A stretch of 64,000 nt of DNA from Hydrogenophaga sp. (GTDB taxonomy: Bacteria > Pseudomonadota > Gammaproteobacteria > Burkholderiales > Burkholderiaceae_C): NCBI RefSeq assembly GCF_030158645.1, contig NZ_JAOASO010000023.1, positions 1 through 64,000 of the forward strand, in the 5' to 3' direction. Positions 33,623 to 43,282 of this stretch are shown piece by piece. Within the stretch, counting starts at the first letter, position 1, and the number at the start of each line of letters is the position of its first letter. Under the pieces are notes generated by a model. That model saw only the letters and a program-made list of their open reading frames with translations, was not told the origin of the DNA and made no database searches. Position numbers and translations under genes: made by a program.

Positions 33623-34537
33623 TCACGGGGTCTTGGTGGCGCCGACCATTTTCATGGCGGACGCAATCAGGGCAGACACCTCCGTCATGTTGCTTGGCAC
33701 GATGAGCGTGGTGGTGGCGTCGGCAGCAACCTTGCTGTAAGCATCCACCGCGCGCTCGGCCACCTTGAGCTGCACGGCTTCCTGGCCACCCGGCTGGCGG
33801 ATGGCTTCGGCCACCACACGGATGGCTTCTGCGGTGGCCTCGGCCACCGCCAGAATGGCCGACGCTTCGCCCTGTGCATTGTTGATCTCGGCTTGCTTCT
33901 CACCTTCGGATCGGGCGATGAAAGCCTCGCGCTCACCGGTGGCGATGTTGATCTGCTCCTGACGGCGACCTTCGGAGGCCGCAATCAGCGCGCGCTTCTC
34001 GCGCTCGGCGGTGATCTGGGCCTGCATGGCCAGCAAGATCTCTTTCGGCGGGGTGAGGTCCTTGATTTCGTATCGCAGCACCTTCACACCCCAGTTCAGC
34101 GCGGCCTCGTCGATGGCGTGCACCACCTGGGCGTTGATGATGTCGCGCTCCTCGAACGTCTTGTCGAGTTCGAGTTTGCCGATCACCGAACGCAGCGAGG
34201 TCTGGGCCAGCTGGGTCACGGCGACGATGTAGTTGGACGAGCCATAGCTCGCACGCATCGGATCGGTGACCTGGAAGTACAGGATGCCGTCGACCTGCAG
34301 CTGGGTGTTGTCGCGCGTGATGCACACCTGGCTGGGCACATCCAGCGGGATTTCCTTCAGGCTGTGCTTGTAGGCCACCTTGTCGATGAAGGGCACCAGA
34401 AAATTCAGGCCCGGTGCCAGCGACGAGTGGTACTTGCCCAGTCGCTCGACTACCCAGGCGTTCTGCTGCGGCACCACCTTGACGGAACGCGTGATGAAGA
34501 TGGCAGCAACGATGAGCAGGAGGATGGCGATTTCCAT
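33623..34537 (-). CDS. SPFH/stomatin-like membrane protein (paraslipin type)
   Basis: A 304-residue protein with an N-terminal membrane helix (residues 2-18), the PQQNAWVVERLGKYH start of the SPFH domain and a long Glu/Ala-rich helical region (about 180-255). Such proteins form membrane rings with NfeD partners and influence membrane organisation or protein quality control. The partner nfeD gene is directly upstream, as is usual. Confidence 0.9.
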   Translation of the reverse strand: MEIAILLLIVAAIFITRSVKVVPQQNAWVVERLGKYHSSLAPGLNFLVPFIDKVAYKHSLKEIPLDVPSQVCITRDNTQLQVDGILYFQVTDPMRASYGSSNYIVAVTQLAQTSLRSVIGKLELDKTFEERDIINAQVVHAIDEAALNWGVKVLRYEIKDLTPPKEILLAMQAQITAEREKRALIAASEGRRQEQINIATGEREAFIARSEGEKQAEINNAQGEASAILAVAEATAEAIRVVAEAIRQPGGQEAVQLKVAERAVDAYSKVAADATTTLIVPSNMTEVSALIASAMKMVGATKTP

Positions 34538-34603
34538 GGCGGGCGGTTCTCGATGAAGTTGGAGAGTGGTGAGGGTAGCGCAGGCGCGCCAAGCTGTCCG
34601 GGG

Positions 34604-35029
34604 TCAGACCTTGTCGACCAGCAGGCGGCTGCCCACGAGCTCGGCCACACGGTAGCTGCCGGGTGTGGGCGTGTTGCCCGGACGGTGGATGGCGGTCCAC
34701 TGGGCGCCCCGGTATTTGACGCTGGCGGTGCCATCGACGTTCCATTCGTCGATCTGCAGGATCTCGCCCACATCGAGGTTCACGCTGCGCAGGGCGCGCA
34801 CCGACGGGTCGCTCTCGCGCCGCTTCTTGATGAAATACCAGGCCACCACGGCCGCCGAGCCGGTGATCGCGGCAACGAGCAACTGGCCAACCATCCCCAG
34901 GCCGGCGTGAGCGGCCACGGCGCCCGCGGCCATGCCCACCGCCAGCATGAGCAGGTAAAACGTGCCCGTGAACAGTTCGAGTGCGACGGTGGAGCCCGCC
35001 AGCAGCCACCACAATGTTGAATCCGACAT
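34604..35029 (-). CDS. NfeD-like membrane protein
   Basis: A 141-residue protein with membrane helices between residues 7 and 65 and a C-terminal OB-fold domain (about 80-141) containing LDVGEILQIDEWNVDG. It is the short NfeD type that partners stomatin-like proteins, and the SPFH gene follows 66 bases downstream. ATG 35029 is used; the frame open to 35161 reads through the intergenic gap. Confidence 0.88.
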   Translation of the reverse strand: MSDSTLWWLLAGSTVALELFTGTFYLLMLAVGMAAGAVAAHAGLGMVGQLLVAAITGSAAVVAWYFIKKRRESDPSVRALRSVNLDVGEILQIDEWNVDGTASVKYRGAQWTAIHRPGNTPTPGSYRVAELVGSRLLVDKV

Positions 35030-35256
35030 GCCTGCTCCCGTTACTTGGATGGATGGTTCTGGCCGGTGTGCCCACCGCTCCGCTGGGGCCGAGGGTGGCG
35101 TTTGTCTGACCAACGCCACATTTTGCGGCAAATGAGTGGCGTCGCCCGGACCCGGACACACGTTGTCCGTACACTTCGCGCCTGCTTTGCCTTTGGTGGC
35201 ATGCGCACGACCCGCACCCTTTTGCCCGATGGCCGCTCCGGCGGCTGGAGAACCTC

Positions 35257-37539
35257 ATGAAATTCCGTTTCCCCATCGTCATCATCGACGAGGACTTCCG
35301 CTCCGAAAACACCTCGGGTCTGGGCATTCGCGCTTTGGCGCAGGCCATCGAGGTCGAGGGCTTCGAGGTGGTGGGTGTGACCAGCTACGGCGACATGAGC
35401 CAGTTCGCCCAGCAGCAGAGCCGGGCCAGCGCGTTCATCCTGTCGATCGACGACGAAGAATTCAGCCATGGCGCAGACCTCGACCCGGTCGTGCTCAACC
35501 TGCGCAACTTCATCGACGAGGTGCGGCGCAAGAACTCGGATGTGCCGATCTACATCTACGGCGAAACCAAGACCAGCCGGCATCTGCCCAACGACATCCT
35601 GCGCGAGCTGCACGGCTTCATCCACATGTTCGAGGACACGCCCGAGTTCGTGGCGCGCCACATCATCCGCGAGGCCAAAAGCTACCTCGAAGGCATCCAG
35701 CCGCCGTTCTTCAAGGCGCTGCTGGACTACGCCGAAGACGGTTCCTATTCGTGGCACTGCCCTGGCCATTCGGGCGGCGTGGCGTTCCTCAAGAGCCCGG
35801 TGGGCCAGATGTTCCACCAGTTCTTCGGCGAAAACATGCTGCGCGCCGACGTGTGCAACGCGGTGGAAGAGCTGGGCCAATTGCTGGACCACAACGGCGC
35901 CATCGGTGCCAGCGAGCGCAATGCGGCCCGCATCTTCAACGCCGACCACTGCTTCTTCGTCACCAACGGCACCAGCACCAGCAACAAGATGGTGTGGCAC
36001 CACACGGTGGCGCCGGGCGACGTGGTGGTGGTCGACCGCAACTGCCACAAGTCGATCCTGCACGCGATCATCATGACCGGCGCGGTGCCGGTGTTCTTGC
36101 GGCCCACGCGCAACCACTACGGCATCATCGGCCCGATCCCTCAAGCCGAGTTCTCGCCCGAGGCGATCCGCCAGAAGATCGCTGCCAACCCGCTGCTCAA
36201 GGGCGTCAATGCCAAGACCGTCAAGCCGCGCATCCTGACCTTGACGCAGAGCACCTACGACGGCGTGCTCTACAACACCGAGACCATCAAGCACGCGCTC
36301 GACGGCTACATCGACACGCTGCATTTCGACGAGGCCTGGCTGCCACACGCAGCTTTCCACCGCTTCTACGGCAGCTTCCACGCCATGGGCAAGAAGCGCG
36401 CACGGCCGAAGGACCAGATCGTCTTCGCGACGCAGTCCACCCACAAGCTGCTCGCCGGCATCAGCCAGGCCAGCCAGGTGCTGGTGCAGGACGCGGTCGA
36501 TCGCAAGCTCGACCGCCACCTCTTCAACGAGGCCTACCTGATGCACACCAGCACCAGCCCGCAGTACGCGATCATCGCCAGCTGCGATGTGGCCGCGGCC
36601 ATGATGGAGCCGCCCGGTGGCAAGGCGCTGGTGGAAGAGAGCATTTTCGAGGCGCTCGACTTCCGCCGCGCCATGCGCAAGATCGACGCCGAGTTCGGTG
36701 ACGACGACTGGTGGTTCAAGGTCTGGGGACCGGACGATCTGGCCGACGAAGGCATGGGTGAGGCCGTCGACTGGGTGCTCAACCCCGACCCGGCGGGCTC
36801 GCAGGCCACCGCCAAGGAATGGCACGGCTTTGGCGACATGGCGCCCGGCTTCAACATGCTGGATCCGATCAAGGCGACCATCGTCACGCCGGGTCTGAAC
36901 CTGGATGGCCGCTTCGAGCCCGAAGGCATCCCCGCGTCCATCGTCACCAAGTTTCTCGCCGAGCACGGCGTGGTGGTGGAGAAAACGGGTCTGTACAGCT
37001 TCTTCATCATGTTCACCATCGGCATCACCAAGGGCCGCTGGAACACGCTGCTGACCGCGCTGCAGCAGTTCAAGGACGACTACGCCAAGAACCAGCCGAT
37101 GTGGCGCATCCTGCCGGAGTTCTGCCAGAAGCACCCGCGCTACGAGCAGATGGGCCTGCGCGACCTGTGCCAGCACGTGCACGAGCTCTACGCCCGCTAC
37201 GACATCGCGCGCCTGACGACCGAGATGTACCTGAGCGACCTGACGCCGGCCATGAAGCCGACCGACGCGTTCGCGCACATCGCGCAGCGAACCACCGAGC
37301 GTGTGCCCATCGACGAGCTCGAAGGCCGCATCACCACCAGCCTGGTCACGCCATACCCACCGGGCATTCCGCTGCTGATCCCGGGCGAGGTGTTCAACAA
37401 AAAGATCGTGGATTACCTCAAGTTCGCGCGCGAGTTCAACGCCCTGTGCCCCGGCTTCGAGACCGACATCCACGGTCTCGTGGAGATGGTGGGCGACGAT
37501 GGCAAGAAGCGTTACTTTGCCGACTGCGTGAAAGCCTGA
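35257..37539 (+). CDS. PLP-dependent Orn/Lys/Arg decarboxylase
   Basis: A 760-residue enzyme of the large group of arginine, lysine and ornithine decarboxylases (fold type I). It has an N-terminal response-regulator-like wing domain (about 1-130), the cofactor domain with FVTNGTSTSNKMVWHH, and the PLP-binding Lys397 in STHKLLAGISQ. A C-terminal domain follows. The length is closest to biodegradative arginine decarboxylase, but the substrate cannot be fixed by eye. It supports acid resistance or polyamine supply in relatives. It ends 8 bases from the convergent ligase gene. Confidence 0.92.
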   Translation: MKFRFPIVIIDEDFRSENTSGLGIRALAQAIEVEGFEVVGVTSYGDMSQFAQQQSRASAFILSIDDEEFSHGADLDPVVLNLRNFIDEVRRKNSDVPIYIYGETKTSRHLPNDILRELHGFIHMFEDTPEFVARHIIREAKSYLEGIQPPFFKALLDYAEDGSYSWHCPGHSGGVAFLKSPVGQMFHQFFGENMLRADVCNAVEELGQLLDHNGAIGASERNAARIFNADHCFFVTNGTSTSNKMVWHHTVAPGDVVVVDRNCHKSILHAIIMTGAVPVFLRPTRNHYGIIGPIPQAEFSPEAIRQKIAANPLLKGVNAKTVKPRILTLTQSTYDGVLYNTETIKHALDGYIDTLHFDEAWLPHAAFHRFYGSFHAMGKKRARPKDQIVFATQSTHKLLAGISQASQVLVQDAVDRKLDRHLFNEAYLMHTSTSPQYAIIASCDVAAAMMEPPGGKALVEESIFEALDFRRAMRKIDAEFGDDDWWFKVWGPDDLADEGMGEAVDWVLNPDPAGSQATAKEWHGFGDMAPGFNMLDPIKATIVTPGLNLDGRFEPEGIPASIVTKFLAEHGVVVEKTGLYSFFIMFTIGITKGRWNTLLTALQQFKDDYAKNQPMWRILPEFCQKHPRYEQMGLRDLCQHVHELYARYDIARLTTEMYLSDLTPAMKPTDAFAHIAQRTTERVPIDELEGRITTSLVTPYPPGIPLLIPGEVFNKKIVDYLKFAREFNALCPGFETDIHGLVEMVGDDGKKRYFADCVKA

Positions 37540-37547
37540 AGAGACGC

Positions 37548-38402
37548 TTATCGGGGCGGAGCATCAGCCCGCACCCGCAAGAAGCTGGCGAAGCGCGGCA
37601 CGCCGCTCTCGTTGACACCGCGGAAGCGGAAAGTCACCCACTCGCCCACGGCGGGCGGACGCTCGCGCTGGGCGTCGGTGAAGCCAGTGCCCAGACGGAA
37701 CCGCACACCTTCCTGTGTCTCCACCAGCAAGGCGCCCATGCGACCGGCGTGTCGGCCCTGACCGGGCAAGTGCTGCAACACGCGCGCCTCGGCGTCTTCG
37801 TGCGTCTTCACCTTCAGCAGGTCGTCGTTGCGCTCGGCTCGATAGAACGAGTCGCCCCGGTGCAGCATCAGGCCTTCGCCGCCGGCTTTCACCACTTGGT
37901 CCAGCCGCGCCATCAACTCGGTGTGGCTGGCGACGCGCTCCTGAGGGACGGCCTGGACCCAGGGGCGATGGAGTTGTCGCACCAGCGCCTGACAGGCCTG
38001 GATGCGGTCGGTGAAGCGGCCCGGGTGGGCGGGCAGGTCGAACACCATGAAACGCACGCGTCGCCAGGCGTCATCCATGGGGGTTTGGCGGCGCACGGTG
38101 GCGAGCGCTGCTTCAAATTTCCCTCGACCGATCCAGAGTTCGCCGTCCATGGGCTCGGCGGGCCATCCGGCGGTGAACCAGCCGGGCGCTGCGATGACTT
38201 CACCGCCGCGGGTCAGCAGCTGCTGGCCATCCCAGAAGCCGCGAAGGCCATCGTATTTTTCACTCAGCCAGTAGTCGTGCAGCGGCACACCGGGCCGGTA
38301 CACGTTGGCAAGCATCAGGGCCGGTGCATCGGCAGCCAAAACAGGGGCAGACAGGCCACAGGTGACCAGGCCCAACCAGCCAAGCAGCTCGCGTCGCCTC
38401 AT
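37548..38402 (-). CDS. Exported ATP-dependent DNA ligase (LigE type)
   Basis: A 284-residue protein with an N-terminal export signal (MRRRELLGWLG...APVLAA). The nucleotidyltransferase motif I is SEKYDGLRG with the adenylated Lys49. EPMDGELWIG, EGLMLHRGD and LLKVK follow, and an OB domain ends the protein. Small periplasmic ligases of this kind occur in many proteobacteria and may seal incoming DNA. It is chromosomal, not part of the ICE. Confidence 0.88.
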   Translation of the reverse strand: MRRRELLGWLGLVTCGLSAPVLAADAPALMLANVYRPGVPLHDYWLSEKYDGLRGFWDGQQLLTRGGEVIAAPGWFTAGWPAEPMDGELWIGRGKFEAALATVRRQTPMDDAWRRVRFMVFDLPAHPGRFTDRIQACQALVRQLHRPWVQAVPQERVASHTELMARLDQVVKAGGEGLMLHRGDSFYRAERNDDLLKVKTHEDAEARVLQHLPGQGRHAGRMGALLVETQEGVRFRLGTGFTDAQRERPPAVGEWVTFRFRGVNESGVPRFASFLRVRADAPPR

Positions 38403-38426
38403 GGCGGCCCCCGAAGCGCAGAGGAA

Positions 38427-39224
38427 TCAGCTCAGCGCGTCGCTGTCGCGGCTCACGCCCGTGGTGTGGCTGTAGCCACCGTCCACGTAGGTGATCTCGG
38501 CGGTGACGCCAGCGGCCAGGTCGCTCAGCAGAAACGCGGCCACGTTGCCCACGTCTTCAATGGTCACGTTGCGGCGGATCGGTGAAGCGCTGGCGACCAT
38601 GCCCAGCAACTTGCCGAAGTCCTTGATGCCGCTGGCGGCCAGGGTCTTGATGGGGCCAGCGCTGATGCCGTTGACGCGCATGCCCTTGGGACCCAACGAC
38701 TCGGCCAGGTAACGGACCGATGCTTCCAGGCTGGCTTTGGCCAGACCCATGGTGTTGTAGTTGGGCACGGCGCGCAGGGCTCCGAGGTAAGTGAGGGTCA
38801 GCAGCGCCGACTTCTCGTTGAGCATGGGCAGCGCGGCCTTGGCCATGGCAGGGAAACTGTAAGCGCTGATGTCGTGCGCGATGCGGAAGTTCTCGCGCGT
38901 CAGGCCGTCCAAAAAATCCCCGGCAATCGCTTCGCGCGGTGCAAAGCCGATGCTGTGCACAAAGCCGTCGAACTTCGGCCACACCTGCGCCAGGTCGGCA
39001 AACAGCTTCTCGATCTGGGCGTCGTCGCCCACATCGCAATCAAAGATGAGCTTGGAGTCGAAATCGGCAGCGAACTCGGTGATGCGGTCCTTGAAACGCT
39101 CGCCGACGTAGCTGAACGCGAGCTCGGCACCCTGCTGGTGGCAGGCCCTGGCGATGCCGTAGGCGATGGACCGGTTGGACAGCACGCCCGTGATCAGCAA
39201 TTTCTTGCCGGTGAGAAAACCCAT
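38427..39224 (-). CDS. fabI: Enoyl-[acyl-carrier-protein] reductase FabI
   Basis: A 265-residue NADH-dependent enzyme that reduces the enoyl-ACP double bond in fatty acid elongation. It has the family start [20 protein letters not shown], and the catalytic residues Tyr146, Tyr156 and Lys163 are in place (YNTMGLAK). GGAGAC precedes the ATG. It is divergent from the yejA-like gene across only 38 bases. Confidence 0.97.
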   Translation of the reverse strand: MGFLTGKKLLITGVLSNRSIAYGIARACHQQGAELAFSYVGERFKDRITEFAADFDSKLIFDCDVGDDAQIEKLFADLAQVWPKFDGFVHSIGFAPREAIAGDFLDGLTRENFRIAHDISAYSFPAMAKAALPMLNEKSALLTLTYLGALRAVPNYNTMGLAKASLEASVRYLAESLGPKGMRVNGISAGPIKTLAASGIKDFGKLLGMVASASPIRRNVTIEDVGNVAAFLLSDLAAGVTAEITYVDGGYSHTTGVSRDSDALS

Positions 39225-39262
39225 GTTTCTGTCTCCAATGAAAAATCCTTCAGAATTGTCGC

Positions 39263-41110
39263 ATGCACTTCTCCCGCATCTGCCCCGGCCACCGACTCGT
39301 CTCGACGTCCCTGGCCGCGTTGCTGGTGCTCTGGAGCACGGCGGGTTGGGCCGCTCACGGCTATGCGCTGTGGGGCCAGCTCAAGTACCCCGACGGGTTC
39401 ACCCATTTCAACTATGTCAACCCCACCGCACCCAAGGGCGGTGAGTTGCGGCTGGTGAGCAACCTTCGGCTGTCCACCTTCGACAAGTACAACCCGTTCA
39501 CGCTGCGCGGCAGTGCGCCGGCCTATTTGTCCAACTTGATGTTCGACTCCTTGCTCGCTGGCGCGCTGGACGAAAACGGGGCCGCCTACGGCCTGCTGGC
39601 CGAGGACGTGGTGACCGCGCCCGATGGCCTGTCGGTCACGTTCAAGTTGCGCGACACCGCGCGCTTTCACAACGGCGACCCGGTGCTCGCCGCCGACGTG
39701 AAGCACAGCTTCGACACGTTGCTGGGTCCACACACCTCACCCGCCTTCAAGACCGTGCTGCAAGACGTGGCCGGACTGGACGTGCTGGGCGAGAGAACCG
39801 TGCGCTACCGCTTCAAGAAGCCCAACCGGGAACTGCCACTGACCGTGGGCGGGCTGCCGGTGTTCAGCCGTGCCTGGGGCAATGCCATCGACCCCAAGAC
39901 CGGCCAGCGCAAGACCTTCGACCAGGTCGTGACCGACATTCCCATCGGCAGCGGGCCTTACAAAATCGGTCCGGTTCAGTTCGGCCGGGACATCACCTAC
40001 GTGCGCGACCCGGCCTACTGGGCGCGCGACCTGCCGGTTCGCCGGGGCACCGCCAATTTCGACCGCATCGTCGTCAAGATCTACAAGGACAACACGGCCA
40101 AGCTTGAAGCGCTGAAGGCGGGCGAGTTCGACCTCATGCGCTTTTTCTCGGCAGGGGACTGGGCGCGTCGCGTCAACGGCAAACGTTTCAATACCGGTGA
40201 ACTCGTCAAGGGCGAGTTCACCCACCGCCTGCCCACCGGCTTTCAAAGCTATGTGCTCAACACACGCCGACCGCCGCTGGACGACATCCGCGTGCGCGAG
40301 GCGCTGGGTCTGGCGATGGACTACGAGTGGATGAACCGGCAGATGTTCTACAACGCCTACCAGCGCGTGCAGGGGCTGTTCGGCAACACCGATTGTTCGC
40401 CGCAGGGCACGCCCCCGCCCGAGGAGCTGGCCTTGCTGGAGCCCTGGCGCAAACAACTGCCACCCGCCGTGTTCGGCCCGGTGTATGCAGCGCCGCGCAC
40501 CGATGGCACGGACTCCCTGCGCGGCAACCTCAAACGCGCGCAGGCCTTGCTGCGTGAGGCCGGCTGGACCGTGCAGGGCGGCCAACTGCGCAACGCGCAG
40601 GGCAAGTCCATGACGATCGAGTACCTCGACAGCAACGAGACCGGCGCTCGCGTGGTCACCCCCTGGATCCGCAACCTCACCAAGCTGGGTGTTGAACTGA
40701 AGTTCCGCCCGGTGGACTTCGCGCTGTACCAGCAGCGCCTGCGCAGCTTTGATTTCGACATCGTTTCGCTGGCCTACGGCGGCACCAACAACCCGGGTGC
40801 GGAGTACGCCGACCTGTTCGGCAGCGCTGCTGCCAAGACCGAAGACTCGGGCAACCACACCGGCACCGCCAACCCGGCCGTGGATGCGCTGATCGAGCGC
40901 ATGGTGGAAGCCCCCACACAACCCGAATTTCTGGCCGCCTGCCGTGCGCTGGACCGCGCCATCACCCACAGCCATGTGCTGATCCCGCAGTGGTCAGCCA
41001 CGACCCACCGCATGGCCTACAACGCATGGCGGCTGGCTCGCCCGAAAGACATGCCCCCTTATGCATCCGGTGAGGTCTGGGCCATCGACACCTGGTGGGC
41101 TCAGAAATGA
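39263..41110 (+). CDS. yejA: Peptide ABC transporter substrate-binding protein, YejA-like
   Basis: A 615-residue periplasmic protein with a signal peptide (cleavage near residue 31, after GWA). The SBP family 5 fold shows [20 protein letters not shown] and the [10 protein letters not shown] stretch. It delivers oligopeptides or similar ligands to the permeases encoded next. It is first in a yejABEF-like operon but separated from yejB by a palindromic repeat. Confidence 0.92.
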   Translation: MHFSRICPGHRLVSTSLAALLVLWSTAGWAAHGYALWGQLKYPDGFTHFNYVNPTAPKGGELRLVSNLRLSTFDKYNPFTLRGSAPAYLSNLMFDSLLAGALDENGAAYGLLAEDVVTAPDGLSVTFKLRDTARFHNGDPVLAADVKHSFDTLLGPHTSPAFKTVLQDVAGLDVLGERTVRYRFKKPNRELPLTVGGLPVFSRAWGNAIDPKTGQRKTFDQVVTDIPIGSGPYKIGPVQFGRDITYVRDPAYWARDLPVRRGTANFDRIVVKIYKDNTAKLEALKAGEFDLMRFFSAGDWARRVNGKRFNTGELVKGEFTHRLPTGFQSYVLNTRRPPLDDIRVREALGLAMDYEWMNRQMFYNAYQRVQGLFGNTDCSPQGTPPPEELALLEPWRKQLPPAVFGPVYAAPRTDGTDSLRGNLKRAQALLREAGWTVQGGQLRNAQGKSMTIEYLDSNETGARVVTPWIRNLTKLGVELKFRPVDFALYQQRLRSFDFDIVSLAYGGTNNPGAEYADLFGSAAAKTEDSGNHTGTANPAVDALIERMVEAPTQPEFLAACRALDRAITHSHVLIPQWSATTHRMAYNAWRLARPKDMPPYASGEVWAIDTWWAQK

Positions 41111-41200
41111 TGCCCCCACGCTCCACCGCTGCGCGGGTCGCTGCCCCCCGAGGGGGCTGGCCTTGCCTGGGGCGGCCCGGCGCGGCGGCCTTCTCACCTC
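41111..41200. repeat. Intergenic palindromic (REP-like) element
   Basis: The 107-base gap between yejA and yejB contains GCCCCC-CGA-GGGGGC (41143-41157) and further GC-rich inverted segments (CTTGCCTGGGGCGGCCCGGC). I recognise this kind of element as widespread between genes in Comamonadaceae. There is no second copy in this window. It can fold in the mRNA and may lower yejB expression relative to yejA. Confidence 0.55.
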
Positions 41201-41217
41201 GGAGCAACTGACACGCC

Positions 41218-42246
41218 ATGTGGGTCTACATCCTCAAACGCCTGCTGCTCATGATCCCGACGCTGTTCGGGGTGCTGTTGCTGACCTTCGTGGTGATCCA
41301 GTTCGTGCCAGGCGGTCCGGTGGACCAGTACCTGGCCGAAGCCCGTGCGGGTGCCGGGGCAGCGGGCGCCGAAGGTGGCTCGGTCTACCGCGGCGCGCAA
41401 GGTGTGGACCCCAAACGCATCGAGCAGATCAAAGCCCTCTACGGCTTCGACAAGCCGGCGCACGAACGTTTCTTCCAGATGCTCGGTCAGTTCGCGCGCT
41501 TCGATCTGGGCACCAGCTTCTTCCAGAACAAGGCCGTGTCCGAACTCATCCTGGAGAAGCTGCCGGTCTCCATCACGCTCGGCTTGTGGACCTTCCTCAT
41601 CAGCTACGGGGTGGCGGTGCCGCTGGGCGTGGCCAAGGCGGTGCGGGCCGGCTCGCGTTTCGATCTGGCCACCACCTTGCTCGTGCTCATCGGCTACGCC
41701 ATCCCGGGGTTCGTGCTGGGTGTCGCGCTGCTGGTAATCTTTGGCGGTCAGCTGCAGTGGTTTCCCCTGCGTGGTCTCACATCCTCCAACTGGGAAGAGC
41801 TCAGCTGGGGGGCGCGCATCGTCGACTACCTCTGGCACATCACCCTGCCGGTCACCGCCATGGTGCTGGGCAGCTTCGCCGTCACGGCCATGCTGACCAA
41901 GAACGCGTTTCTGGAAGAGATCCGCAAGCAGTACGTGATGACCGCGCGTGCCAAGGGCCTGAGCGAGCGGCAGGTGCTTTGGAAACACGTTTTTCGCAAC
42001 GCGCTCATCCCCATCGTCACCGGCTTTCCCTCGGCCTTCATCGGCGCTTTCTTCGCGGGCTCGCTGCTGATCGAAACCCTGTTCTCGCTCGACGGCCTGG
42101 GCTTGCTCAGCTATGAGAGCGTGATCCGGCGCGACTATCCCGTCGTGCTCGGCACGCTGTTTTTCTTCACGCTGATCGGCCTGGTGACCAAGCTGATTTC
42201 CGACCTCTGCTACGTCTGGGTGGACCCGCGTGTCAAATTCGACTGA
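41218..42246 (+). CDS. yejB: Peptide ABC transporter permease YejB
   Basis: A 342-residue inner-membrane permease with the DppB-type start MWVYILKRLLLMIPTLFGVL, about six membrane helices, and the conserved EAA-like loop (TARAKGLSERQVLWKHVFRN) that contacts the ATPase. It pairs with YejE. The end overlaps the yejE start by 17 bases. Confidence 0.93.
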   Translation: MWVYILKRLLLMIPTLFGVLLLTFVVIQFVPGGPVDQYLAEARAGAGAAGAEGGSVYRGAQGVDPKRIEQIKALYGFDKPAHERFFQMLGQFARFDLGTSFFQNKAVSELILEKLPVSITLGLWTFLISYGVAVPLGVAKAVRAGSRFDLATTLLVLIGYAIPGFVLGVALLVIFGGQLQWFPLRGLTSSNWEELSWGARIVDYLWHITLPVTAMVLGSFAVTAMLTKNAFLEEIRKQYVMTARAKGLSERQVLWKHVFRNALIPIVTGFPSAFIGAFFAGSLLIETLFSLDGLGLLSYESVIRRDYPVVLGTLFFFTLIGLVTKLISDLCYVWVDPRVKFD

Positions 42247-43282
42247 AGCCGTGACACCCTCGTTGTCGCCGAGCGCCCGCGCCTGGCGCCGCTTCAAGCG
42301 CAACCGCCTGGGCTACTGGAGTCTCGTGCTGTTCTGCCTGCTGGTGGTGGGCAGCCTGTTCGCCGAGGTGCTGTCGAACGACCGGCCCTTGGTCGTTCGC
42401 TACGAGGGCACGACCTATTTCCCCATGCTGAAGGACCATGCGGAGACGGTGTTCGGTGGCGACTTCGACACCACCACCGACTACCTCGACCCCTTCATCC
42501 GCGAACAACTGAGCAAGGGCGACAACTGGGCGATATACGCACCCAATCCCTACGGCCCGCAGACGCTGAACTACTTCGCCAAACTGCCCAACCCGTCGCC
42601 GCCCACGCTGGACAACCTGTTCGGCACCGACGATCGCGGCCGCGACCTGCTGGCCCAGCTGATCTACGGCTTTCGCGTGAGCGTGCTGTTCGCACTGGCG
42701 CTCACCGTCATCGGCGTGCTGCTGGGGGTGGTCACCGGTGCCATCCAGGGCTTCTTCGGTGGCAAAACCGATCTCGCTTTCCAGCGTTTCATCGAGATCT
42801 GGGGCTCCATGCCCGAGCTGTATTTGCTCATCATCTTTTCGGCCGTGTTCGCGCCCAGCATCAGCCTGCTGCTGATCCTGCTCAGCCTGTTCGGCTGGAT
42901 GGGTCTGTCCGACTACGTGCGCGCCGAGTTCCTGCGCAACCGCCAGCTGGACTACGTGCGCGCAGCGCGCGCGCTGGGCCTGTCCAACTGGCAGATCATC
43001 TGGCGCCATGTGCTGCCCAACAGCCTCACACCAGTGGTCACCTTTCTACCGTTTCGCATGAGCGCAGCCATCCTGGCGCTCACCTCGCTTGACTTTCTGG
43101 GCCTGGGCGTGCCACCCGGTACACCGTCGCTGGGCGAGCTGCTGAGCCAGGGCAAGAACAACATCGACGCCTGGTGGATTTCGCTCTCGACCTTCGCGGT
43201 GCTGGTGATCACGCTGCTGCTCTTGACCTTCATGGGGGATGCCTTGCGCGATGCGTTGGACCCGCGGAAAGCGGACAAATGA
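42230..43282 (+). CDS. yejE: Peptide ABC transporter permease YejE
   Basis: A 350-residue permease of the DppC type with an N-terminal ARAWRRFKRNRLGYWSLVL segment, a large periplasmic loop, and the EAA-like loop AARALGLSNWQIIWRHVLPN. Start is a GTG at 42230 inside the end of yejB. The stop overlaps the yejF start (ATGATG). Confidence 0.93.
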   Translation: MSNSTEAVTPSLSPSARAWRRFKRNRLGYWSLVLFCLLVVGSLFAEVLSNDRPLVVRYEGTTYFPMLKDHAETVFGGDFDTTTDYLDPFIREQLSKGDNWAIYAPNPYGPQTLNYFAKLPNPSPPTLDNLFGTDDRGRDLLAQLIYGFRVSVLFALALTVIGVLLGVVTGAIQGFFGGKTDLAFQRFIEIWGSMPELYLLIIFSAVFAPSISLLLILLSLFGWMGLSDYVRAEFLRNRQLDYVRAARALGLSNWQIIWRHVLPNSLTPVVTFLPFRMSAAILALTSLDFLGLGVPPGTPSLGELLSQGKNNIDAWWISLSTFAVLVITLLLLTFMGDALRDALDPRKADK

